Assembly (NCBI GenBank): GCA_018659505.1
Contig: JABJMI010000749.1
Coordinates: forward strand, 1 to 13,848
Source of the DNA: Planctomicrobium sp.
GTDB taxonomy: Bacteria > Planctomycetota > Planctomycetia > Planctomycetales > Planctomycetaceae
DNA length: 13,848 nt
Direction of reading: 5' to 3'
Positions 1-7,170 of this stretch are shown piece by piece. The translations under genes and the position numbers were made by a program. Each line of letters begins with the position of its first letter. Position 1 is the first letter of the stretch. The notes below the pieces were generated by a model. It was not told the DNA's origin, did not search any database, and saw only the letters and a program-made list of their open reading frames with translations.

Positions 1-1151
1 AAGCGAAGTGCCTCTCTCGCGACAGCCTGCTCGAATTCGAGAGCTTCCAAAGATTGTGGGATCGTCGTGGGACGAATCATCTTATTCTTGACGCGGTTTC
101 TGAGTTCGCGTTCGTCCATTGATTGCCCAACCCAACGGAGGACATTCTCCATGCCGGTTTCAGAGCAGACATTCGAAATGGAGTAACTCATTCCTAGGTT
201 GGCACTGACTGTACGATTAAACACGGGTTGAGAATCTTCACCTTTGAAAACACTGAAGACATCCGTCGTCGCTCCTCCAATGTCGACTCCGACGCAATTG
301 ATTCCACGAGCTTTGGCGATTTGTTGGAGGATATCTCCGACCGCCCCCGGTGTTGGCATAATGGGAGCGTCGGTCAACTTCATTAGCCGTTCGTACCCAG
401 GAGCATGAGCCATCACATGTTCGAGGAAGAGGTCGTGAATTTTGTCTCGTGCAGGAGCGAGGTTTTCGTTCTCCATTGTGGGTCGAACATTGTCAATGAC
501 TGAAAGGGTCACTGACTCATCGAATGTATTCGTGATTTCATCTGCGGCGTCTTTGTTGCCAGCGAAGATGACGGGCATTTGATAGTTGTTACCGAAGCGA
601 GGTTTCGGTTTTGCAGGTGCAATAAGTTCCGCAATTTGGACGACATGCTTCACCGTTCCGCCATCGGTTCCGCCTGCCATGACGACCATGTCAGGACGCA
701 ACTCTCGAATCTTTTGAATCTGCTCATGCGGTCTGCGACGATCATTTGCAGCGATCAAGTCGAGCACAATCGCTCCCGCTCCTAAAGCAGCACGTTCGGC
801 ACTCGCTGCGGACATTTCACGAACAACACCTGTGACAAGAACTTGTAGACCTCCGCCAGCACTGGAGGTTGAAATGTAGATGTCGCAGCCTTCCGTTTCG
901 GTCGCTGGGCGGATGATGTTGCCCTCGTCGTCAACAAGTTTGCGCCCGGCGAGTTCCCCGACTTCGGTCGCTGCATTCACCACGCCGACAGTCACGTCTG
1001 CGACCGGCTCTTCGACGGTCGTTGGTGCTTCACCACGATGAGTCTGCCGGTAGACACCGTCTATCTTCTGAATCAGAATCGCTTTGGTGGTCGTGCTTCC
1101 ACAATCAGTCGCCAGAATGATATTGATATCTTCAGGTTTGAGATTAGTCAT
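1..1151 (-). CDS. MutL/GlmL-family ASKHA-fold protein, 3' end cut by window edge
   Basis: An open frame runs from ATG at 1151 to the left edge without a stop, giving 383 visible residues; family members are somewhat longer, so the C-terminus lies outside. ASKHA-type ATP-binding signatures are visible: phosphate-1-like ATDCGSTTTKAIL at residues 14-26, an adenosine-loop-like MAGGTDGGT at 158-166, and phosphate-2-like VDIGGATTDVFS at 289-300. A Gly-rich segment STSSAGGGLQVLVTG lies between the first two. This order matches the MutL family first noted beside B12-dependent glutamate mutase in clostridia. Its role is not settled; a chaperone or reactivase role for a cobalamin mutase is an inference by analogy with other ASKHA reactivases. 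No mutase subunit is visible, so the partner is either off the left edge or absent. A plausible promoter lies at 1196-1223. The family call is fairly sure and the function is unsure. Confidence 0.85.
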   Translation of the reverse strand, partial: MTNLKPEDINIILATDCGSTTTKAILIQKIDGVYRQTHRGEAPTTVEEPVADVTVGVVNAATEVGELAGRKLVDDEGNIIRPATETEGCDIYISTSSAGGGLQVLVTGVVREMSAASAERAALGAGAIVLDLIAANDRRRPHEQIQKIRELRPDMVVMAGGTDGGTVKHVVQIAELIAPAKPKPRFGNNYQMPVIFAGNKDAADEITNTFDESVTLSVIDNVRPTMENENLAPARDKIHDLFLEHVMAHAPGYERLMKLTDAPIMPTPGAVGDILQQIAKARGINCVGVDIGGATTDVFSVFKGEDSQPVFNRTVSANLGMSYSISNVCSETGMENVLRWVGQSMDERELRNRVKNKMIRPTTIPQSLEALEFEQAVAREALR

Positions 1152-1195
1152 CTTCGGCGGAACTCTTTGATTACGGAGTGAATTCAGTTGATATG

Positions 1196-1223
1196 ATAGT
1201 AGAAAGCATTCCACATGTGTAAA
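1196..1223 (-). promoter_or_regulatory. Candidate sigma70-type promoter of the MutL-family gene
   Basis: On the minus strand TTTACA (1223-1218; 5 of 6 match to TTGACA) is followed after 16 nt by TACTAT (1201-1196; 4 of 6 match to TATAAT). This would put the transcription start about 38 nt before the ATG at 1151. It is the only good hexamer pair seen in this leader. It is a motif match only, and no strong Shine-Dalgarno sequence follows. Confidence 0.4.
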
Positions 1224-1237
1224 AGGGACACGATTAA

Positions 1238-1273
1238 AAGGAGCAAGGGTTGAGGGACTAGGAGCTAGTGTAA
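1238..1273. repeat. Degenerate CAAGGGT/CTAGGG-type repeat
   Basis: This short purine-rich tract contains CAAGGGTTGAGGGACTAGGA. It resembles the minus-strand reading of two segments inside ileS (10800-10878 and 11731-11785), which carry GTCAAGGGTCTAGGGGCTAG and related text. It is therefore probably a free intergenic copy of the repeat that has also entered ileS. The rest of 1152-1293 holds only the promoter candidate and no gene. Confidence 0.4.
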
Positions 1274-1301
1274 GAGAAAGATTGAAGGTGATTGCTCATT
1301 C

Positions 1302-1752
1302 GAAACTGTTGGACAGGCTTAAATTCAGAGACATTCTTTCAACCACGAAATGCACGAAAGAAAAAAACTCTGACTCGCTTCAGGTCAGCGAGTATTGGCG
1401 ACGCAAACTTAATGCAAAATCCTGAGTATCAAGCTTTCAAAAAATAATTGAAGAGACAGGATGAACATGATTTACAGGATAAAATGAACACCTTTCAATT
1501 CGGTGATCAGAAAGATGTCCAATCAAATGATTGAGTTGACAGTCTTGAATTCATTTTGGTCACAAGGAGATTGTTGAATTTGAGGAGTACATCACAACCT
1601 TTATCCTGTTCATCATGTCAATCCTGTCTAAATTTTCGGTATGAGATAGACAGGATGATTCGTTCAGACAGGTTACTCAGTCACTGCATTGTTTTCGTGT
1701 CATTTGTGTGTTTCGTGGTTAGTCAATAGTTTCAATACTTCAAACGGTTCAT
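1302..1752. mobile_element. MITE-like element, copy 1 (about 451 bp, degenerate ends)
   Basis: This non-coding element has mirrored modules. The outer arms carry AACCACGAAATGCACGAAAG (1341-1360) and its inverted partner (1692-1720). The inner arms carry GACAGGATGAACATGATTTA (from 1455) and an inverted partner (1600-1629). The centre (about 1490-1600) is shared, in opposite orientation, with the copy at 9519-9982. The ends are worn: GAAACTGTT on the left and AACGGTTCAT on the right, against the intact GTAACCGTT. The flanks are a 7/8 direct repeat, GCTCATTC (1294-1301) and GTTCATTC (1753-1760), read as a target site duplication. The right duplication includes the stop codon of the HEAT lipoprotein gene. 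No transposase gene is present. The element occupies most of the 1152-1754 gap. Confidence 0.7.
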
Positions 1753-1754
1753 GT

Positions 1755-2663
1755 TCATTCGACAGCTGTTTCAATCAATTGAATAGCAGATTTAGCAGCG
1801 TCGCCGACTTCTCCTTGTTGCTCGAATGCGATTTGTTTGAGCTTGGGGATCGCGAGTTCGGCTTTGGGACCGATTCGACCGAGGAGCTGAACAACCGGTA
1901 ACAGAACTTCGGGTTCTGATGTTTTCGATTCCAGCAATGTCGTCAATTCTGCAACGTGGGGACTTGCCTCTTCTCCCAGAGCAGTCAAATTGACGGATGC
2001 CATTTGTTGTAAATTTGGATCAGTATGATTCAGGAATTGAACCAAAACAGGAATGGCGATCTGTTGGTGTTGAGGAAATTGAACCAATGTCGCGGCTGCA
2101 TTCGCGCGCACGAACGGAAGCGTGTCAGAGAGAGCCTCTACCAAAGCTGGCAGTGCAGCTTCGGGGGGTGTGCCCATGAGGACGAGAGTCGACGCTGCTA
2201 GTTCACGTTCGACCTGATCTCCCTCAGTTAACTTATGAGCCAACAGCGGAATCGTCGCTTCACCTAATGCGAGGAATCCTTGATTCGCCTGGTCCCATTC
2301 TTCAAAAGAATCTACCGGTTTGGATAATTTTTCGAACGCTGCAATCACGTTCTGGTCGAATTGTATCGGAGCTAAAGTCGAATCGATTCTCGCCCTTTGA
2401 TTCACACTCTCAAGAGAAGTTGATTGTTCAGTTGGGACTTGATTGGTCTGATTTGAATCGAGTTCATCAGGATCATTGTTTCTCGTTCTGAGAACTGTTC
2501 CTGAAGCATTTCCGCTTTTGTTGAGAGAACTGGGTTCGTTGCTCATGTCCTGCTGCTGTGAATTCCCGCAGCCACAAGCTGTGATGAACAATACGATCAG
2601 CAGACAATTCGTAATTTGGAATTTATGTTCGGAGCGATCGATACCGGACTGTGCGCCCCTCAT
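1755..2663 (-). CDS. HEAT-repeat lipoprotein, exported
   Basis: With ATG at 2663 the product is 302 residues. A short charged N-region is followed by a hydrophobic stretch (residues 17-29, ITNCLLIVLFITA) and a lipobox ITAC with Cys30, indicating signal peptidase II processing and lipidation. A low-complexity Ser/Asn/Gln linker follows. The C-terminal half is alternating helices with HEAT/PBS-type spacing (for example LPALVEALSDTLPFVRANAA), about four repeats, which probably form a protein-binding solenoid. The frame stays open upstream to ATG 2816 and TTG 2822, but those starts bury the signal peptide about 50-55 residues deep. The 2663 ATG instead has GGAGAAGG 5 nt upstream and a normal signal peptide, so I prefer it. 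That ribosome site lies in a repeat-derived inverted repeat. A mobile element abuts the stop codon. No partner or specific function can be recognised. Confidence 0.75.
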   Translation of the reverse strand: MRGAQSGIDRSEHKFQITNCLLIVLFITACGCGNSQQQDMSNEPSSLNKSGNASGTVLRTRNNDPDELDSNQTNQVPTEQSTSLESVNQRARIDSTLAPIQFDQNVIAAFEKLSKPVDSFEEWDQANQGFLALGEATIPLLAHKLTEGDQVERELAASTLVLMGTPPEAALPALVEALSDTLPFVRANAAATLVQFPQHQQIAIPVLVQFLNHTDPNLQQMASVNLTALGEEASPHVAELTTLLESKTSEPEVLLPVVQLLGRIGPKAELAIPKLKQIAFEQQGEVGDAAKSAIQLIETAVE

Positions 2664-2668
2664 CCTAA

Positions 2669-2724
2669 CCTTCTCCCCACTGATAAACTGTTGGCGAGAA
2701 TGGATATCGAATGTGGGGAGAAGG
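2669..2724 (-). promoter_or_regulatory. Repeat-derived hairpin overlapping the lipoprotein ribosome binding site
   Basis: CCTTCTCCCCAC (2669-2680) and GTGGGGAGAAGG (2713-2724) form a perfect 12-bp inverted repeat with a 32-nt loop. In the minus-strand transcript the 3' arm contains GGGGAGAAGG just before ATG 2663, so the stem would cover the best Shine-Dalgarno sequence. The text resembles a widespread intergenic repeat of the CCTCATCCTAACCTTCTCCC type. The pairing is seen directly; a regulatory effect is inferred. If translation starts at 2816 or 2822 the hairpin is simply coding. Confidence 0.5.
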
Positions 2725-2909
2725 GACATCTGTTCGCTTCGCTCACTTAAATTCAACAGTTGTTTATCCCGCATCACAAACCGTCTGCTTAATGAACTGC
2801 GAATGTGATTGTTCATTTCCAATGCTTAATCTGTTTCTGATAGGATTCGTGACGAGTTCACTTAGTGGTAGAGTATCTGACGGTTCCGCATTTCAAAAGC
2901 CCGGTTTCG

Positions 2910-2927
2910 ATGGCTTTGTGAAGCCAT
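2910..2927. repeat. Small perfect stem-loop in the divergent intergenic region
   Basis: ATGGCTT (2910-2916) and AAGCCAT (2921-2927) form a 7-bp stem with a TGTG loop, about 110 nt upstream of the HEAT/TPR gene. It is not followed by a clear T-run on either strand close enough to call a terminator. It may be a leader hairpin or chance. No confident promoter hexamers were found in 2823-3035. Confidence 0.3.
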
Positions 2928-3035
2928 TCTTGGTTGCTCGTTCAACATTTTTTATTCAGTCTCCTTCTTTCTGCGTTTGTGCGGTATCATATCATTTCGT
3001 AATTTGAGTCAGCGGGATACCGCGACGCAAAGACA

Positions 3036-5789
3036 ATGCTACCAATCCGAGAATTACGGTTTGTTATGTTCCAATTTCATGTAGGACCGCTGAAATCAAT
3101 AAGTCGACTTCTCCTTTTCGTCGTAATTGCTACTGGTCAACTTTGCGCACAAGACGAAGTTCTTGGAGAAGGCAACGCTGAAGAAATCATCGTCCCCGAT
3201 CCGATAGAGTTCCGCTCGCTGATGGATGTGCAAAAAGAAATTCAGCAGGCAAGTTCACTTCCTGCAGGAGAGTCTCTTCTTGAACGGCACAATGAAAATC
3301 TTCAGGTGTGGATTCCTCAAATTTTCATGGGGTTAGACAATGCGTACAGCGATCAGCAGATGCGTTACCTTTCAGCGAGGATCACGGTTCTCAACCATTC
3401 CAAGGCTCCTATCACTCTTGAAACTTCGAAAATAATTCTGAAAGGATGGGGCAAGAGCTACAAGCTCAACTCGAGTTCTCCCGAAAGTAATTTAATGCCC
3501 GTTCGCGTGGGGCGCAATAGCTACCCAATGAAGGAGTTACGAACCCCTGACGAAATCACAGTCCAGTCGAAGGAGGCGGTCTCTTTTTGGGTTGTGTACA
3601 CAGACTTGGACAAAGCGAATGTTATTGGCAATCTGCAATTAGAACTTCCACTTACAGAAGATGAATTATTACAACACGATTTGAGACGAGAGCAGAAAGC
3701 ACGCTTAGGATTTGAAGCAGAGCGAATCGGTCCCGCAGATTCATTGGCGTTGATCACGATCAATGGGAGTCTCAATTCCATCAACGCTCAGGATCTTGCA
3801 GACAATTTACGTCAGCTTAAGAAACAGAAAGTTGAGCGGGCTGTCTTGAGTTGGGACGATAATGCTTCTACGACAATTGATGATTTAGTCGATTGGATCT
3901 TGCATCGTGCTGCCCAGGAACTGAATAACGAATTGTACGTACAGTTCCCCCCTCTGGAGACCTTCAAATTTCTCGCAGTAGCCAATCTTCCTAAGCTGAA
4001 TGCCGAAGCTGGCTTTGATGATCAGATGGAAGCGTTGATTTACGAGTCAACCGAAGCGGCTGCCTTGGCTGCGTTCGGCGAGCTCTTCGAATTGATTCCA
4101 GCGAAGTACATCACCCGCGAAATCCGGGAAGGTCATCCCTTTTCCCAACGAGCGGCGCTGGCTTCCTTAGAAGTCCGTCAAGATCGCAGCCTGAACGAGA
4201 ATCTTTTCCCGCTGCTCAGTCAACTGTACGATACCGCCAATGAGGAAACTCGTGCTTTTGTTTTGCTGGCGATCGGTCAACAGGACCATCCTCAGGCGAT
4301 ACAAATGCTCACTAAAATCGCTGCGATGGATCGAAAAAAAGAGGCGGAGGCAGCATTCACAGCATTGGTGAAATCAAATCAACCAGCTGCCGTTCCTGCG
4401 ATTCTATCGATCATCAAAGACGATCAATACAGTATCTCTCGAGAGAAACAAATTCGCATCCTATCAACGAATTTTAGAAGGGAATGGACGGAGTTTTTAG
4501 TCGCTGCGCTCAGCGATCAGTCTGCGGAAGTTCGTTCGGCTGCGATGGAAGGATTTGTGCATGTCGGTCACCCCAACCTAAACAAAATTTTACAGCGAGG
4601 TCTCGAAGATTCTTCAAAGAGTGTACGGGACACAGCGTTTGCGGCGCTCGTAGAAAAAACAGATCGACAATCTGAAATGGTCGCTGTCGGTTACGCTTTG
4701 AAGTTGTTGGAATCAGGAGACATTAGCGAAAATGTGCTCTTGATCATCAAACGGACACGCGATCAACGAGCGGCTCCTTTGGTTCTGAAATTGTTCGAGG
4801 AGAAACCCCGAATCCGTTCAGGATTATTATCGCTACTGCAGGAAATTGGTGACCAAACCAGTGTTAGAAAACTCTTAATGGAGATCGAACAATATACTCC
4901 CAGCGAGCAAGTCGCCGTTTATAAGTTAGCGATTGCGTTTGATCTTCCGGAACAGTTTGAGCTTTCTCAACAGGCGATTCAATCAAAAGAAACTGAAGTT
5001 CGCCAAATGGGTTTGCAGATGTTAACTCAATTGGCGAGTGATGAATCTACCTACGAAATTGCAAAACTTCTGGACTCCGAAGACAAGACTCAAATGACTC
5101 AAGCCTGTTACGCCCTTGGTCGCGTCGGTACCAAACGAGCCGAGGAACTACTCAAGGAATTCCGGTTAAAGTCTTATCAAGCCGGAGACGAAAATGGTTT
5201 AAAATCGGCAGGCATCGGAATCCGGTTGTGGATGAATCATTCGCCCGGTTGGAATGCAATGGAATCCGCATATTACCATTCGAATGTGGATAACTACGAG
5301 AATGCTCTCGTCTACTTTGACTTAGCAACCGAAATTGATCCCGATCTGAGTGTCGCTTACTCCGGCAAAGGAAACTCTCTACTGAAATTGGATCGCCACG
5401 ATGAGGCCTTGGAAGCATTCCAAAAGGCGTACGACATGGACTCTTTCGATGGACAGGCCGTCACCGGTATCGGGATTGTTAGTGCGATCTTAGGCGAGAC
5501 TGAAAAGGCTGTCAGTTTAACTGTCGATTCTGCTGACAAATTCCCGAAAGATAATATCTATGCCTACAATACTGCGTGTGTGTACGGGCGAGCGATTGAG
5601 TATTTAAAAAAAGAAGCCCCTGAAGAAAACAGCGAAGTCATCGAGCAGTATGGAGCACAAGCCATTCAGGCTCTACGAGATTCTATTGAATATGGCTTCG
5701 AAGAATTCACGTTGATGCGAACCGATCCTGATATTAATTCGCTGCGATCTCTGCCAGAATTCAAAGAACTCATAAAGAACCAATTGTGA
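3036..5789 (+). CDS. Exported HEAT-repeat and TPR protein (917 aa)
   Basis: The protein begins with a signal peptide: hydrophobic ISRLLLFVVIATG followed by LCA-QDE, a likely signal peptidase I site near residue 38. In-frame ATG 3066 (residue 11) would give a shorter and more typical signal peptide, so the start is uncertain; neither ATG has a strong ribosome site. Residues about 40-340 form an unrecognised region. Residues about 345-720 are HEAT-like helical pairs (for example AALSDQSAEVRSAAMEGFV near 490-510). Residues about 750-830 carry TPRs (YENALVYFDLATEIDPD, then HDEALEAFQKAYDMDS), and the C-terminus runs to residue 917. No catalytic motif is visible, so a periplasmic scaffold or interaction role is inferred. 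The stop overlaps the mnmE start by 4 nt, so the two are probably co-transcribed and translationally coupled. The lipoprotein encoded divergently next door is also a HEAT protein, which suggests a related process. Confidence 0.85.
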   Translation: MLPIRELRFVMFQFHVGPLKSISRLLLFVVIATGQLCAQDEVLGEGNAEEIIVPDPIEFRSLMDVQKEIQQASSLPAGESLLERHNENLQVWIPQIFMGLDNAYSDQQMRYLSARITVLNHSKAPITLETSKIILKGWGKSYKLNSSSPESNLMPVRVGRNSYPMKELRTPDEITVQSKEAVSFWVVYTDLDKANVIGNLQLELPLTEDELLQHDLRREQKARLGFEAERIGPADSLALITINGSLNSINAQDLADNLRQLKKQKVERAVLSWDDNASTTIDDLVDWILHRAAQELNNELYVQFPPLETFKFLAVANLPKLNAEAGFDDQMEALIYESTEAAALAAFGELFELIPAKYITREIREGHPFSQRAALASLEVRQDRSLNENLFPLLSQLYDTANEETRAFVLLAIGQQDHPQAIQMLTKIAAMDRKKEAEAAFTALVKSNQPAAVPAILSIIKDDQYSISREKQIRILSTNFRREWTEFLVAALSDQSAEVRSAAMEGFVHVGHPNLNKILQRGLEDSSKSVRDTAFAALVEKTDRQSEMVAVGYALKLLESGDISENVLLIIKRTRDQRAAPLVLKLFEEKPRIRSGLLSLLQEIGDQTSVRKLLMEIEQYTPSEQVAVYKLAIAFDLPEQFELSQQAIQSKETEVRQMGLQMLTQLASDESTYEIAKLLDSEDKTQMTQACYALGRVGTKRAEELLKEFRLKSYQAGDENGLKSAGIGIRLWMNHSPGWNAMESAYYHSNVDNYENALVYFDLATEIDPDLSVAYSGKGNSLLKLDRHDEALEAFQKAYDMDSFDGQAVTGIGIVSAILGETEKAVSLTVDSADKFPKDNIYAYNTACVYGRAIEYLKKEAPEENSEVIEQYGAQAIQALRDSIEYGFEEFTLMRTDPDINSLRSLPEFKELIKNQL

Positions 5790-7168
5790 CCGCCGAGAAT
5801 TCGCCATATCAACCAGGCAACCCAACAATCGCAGCCATGGCATCGGCTCCCGGTCCTGCGCAGCGAGGGATTATCCGGGTCAGTGGAGCGGAAGTGCTGG
5901 AGGTGGTTGAGAAGATCATTGCAGGAAACTGCCCAGAGATTCACCCACGATTCGCTCAGAGGTATGAATGTCAACTTCGAATCGCTGATGGGGATCTACA
6001 GTTGCCAGCGAGTCTATACGTGTGGCCGACAAGTCGAAGTTTCACCGGGGAACCACTTGTTGAAATCCATACGATAGGTTCGCCTCCGTTACTCAATGAA
6101 ATTCTCGAACGTATTTACACCTCCGGTGCCAGACCCGCTGAACGAGGTGAATTCACATTGCGAGCGTTTCTCGCTGGTCGCATTGATCTCGTGCAAGCGG
6201 AAGCCGTGCTGGGTGTGATCGATGCTCCCTCGCATGAGCAATTGCAAACCGCACTCGATCAACTCGCTGGAGGAATTTCAAATCGAATTGGTTCCATCCG
6301 CGAAGAGTTGCTTCTTCATCTCGCAGACTTGGAAGCGGGGTTAGATTTCGTAGAAGAAGATATCGACTTCGTACAGCGACCAGTCTTTCTCGAACGCCTG
6401 AGCACTGCTGATCAGTTTCTGAGTGGACTCATTCAACAGTCTTCAGATCGAATGCAATCGACCGGGAGTTATCGTGTTGTTCTTGCCGGATTACCGAATG
6501 CCGGGAAAAGCACACTGTTCAATGCCTTGATCGATTCCGAAACCGCCATCGTCTCGCCGATTGCAGGAACAACTCGCGATTATTTAGTTGCAGAAGTGTC
6601 TGAAGCGAACGGTCTGCGCTATGAACTGATCGACACCGCCGGTTGGGAAACAGCGCGCGATGGAATCGAATCTCTCGCAGGAGAGCTACGAACTGATCAG
6701 TACGAACGTGCCGACATGATCGTATGGTGCTCGGCAGCCGACTTCTCGAAGACTGAAACATTGGAAGACGAAGCTCGCTTCCAAGAGTGCCAGACGGTCA
6801 AAAGTGAATTACTACGAATTATGACGAAAGCCGATTGCTCTGCGGATTCAGAAGTTGCGCAAGTTGCTGTATCAGCATTTGAAGTGAGCAGTGTTGAGAA
6901 GCTTCGCAGCTTGATAAGTTCCAGTCTTAACGCAGGCAATCGTGACGAGGAGCTAATCGGTTCCACTGCTGCACGTTGCCAGGAGAGTTTGAAGCACGCT
7001 CTGGAAAGTGTCCGTCGAGCAAGAGAACTTGTTGACATGTCTGCCGGTGATGAACTGGTTTCTATGGAGTTACGAGATGTTCTCGACCATTTAGGGCGCA
7101 TCGTTGGAGTCGTTTACACCGACGATATCTTAGATCGAATCTTCAGCCGTTTTTGCATCGGGAAATAA
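5786..7168 (+). CDS. mnmE: tRNA uridine-34 modification GTPase MnmE (TrmE)
   Basis: MnmE, with MnmG, installs the (carboxymethyl)aminomethyl group at C5 of the wobble uridine in certain tRNAs, using a folate one-carbon unit and GTP hydrolysis. The protein is 460 residues, the normal family length. The N-terminal folate-binding domain starts with PTIAAMASAPGPAQRGIIRV. The helical region has FTLRAFLAGRIDLVQAEAV. The inserted G domain has G1 GLPNAGKST (235-243), G2-like GTTRDY, G3 DTAG (283-286) and G4 TKAD (347-350), where Thr replaces the usual Asn. The C-terminus is the diagnostic CIGK (457-460), whose Cys is a known functional residue. The start is GTG in a GTGA overlap with the upstream stop. 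No mnmG is in the window. The identification is secure. Confidence 0.97.
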   Translation: MTAENSPYQPGNPTIAAMASAPGPAQRGIIRVSGAEVLEVVEKIIAGNCPEIHPRFAQRYECQLRIADGDLQLPASLYVWPTSRSFTGEPLVEIHTIGSPPLLNEILERIYTSGARPAERGEFTLRAFLAGRIDLVQAEAVLGVIDAPSHEQLQTALDQLAGGISNRIGSIREELLLHLADLEAGLDFVEEDIDFVQRPVFLERLSTADQFLSGLIQQSSDRMQSTGSYRVVLAGLPNAGKSTLFNALIDSETAIVSPIAGTTRDYLVAEVSEANGLRYELIDTAGWETARDGIESLAGELRTDQYERADMIVWCSAADFSKTETLEDEARFQECQTVKSELLRIMTKADCSADSEVAQVAVSAFEVSSVEKLRSLISSSLNAGNRDEELIGSTAARCQESLKHALESVRRARELVDMSAGDELVSMELRDVLDHLGRIVGVVYTDDILDRIFSRFCIGK

Positions 7169-7170
7169 CT

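Noticed and set aside
1341..1720. Repeated ACCACGAAAC / ACAGGATGAACATGAT units as a possible CRISPR array
   Set aside because: Units are degenerate, unevenly spaced and in both orientations, there are no uniform spacers, and no cas genes are in the window. They are modules of the MITE-like element.
2856..2927. tRNA-like text with a D-arm-like TTAGTGGTAGAG and GGTTTCGA
   Set aside because: The anticodon stem (TCTGA) has no partner, the T-arm stem does not pair, and there is no matching acceptor stem. Chance resemblance or a far-decayed fragment.
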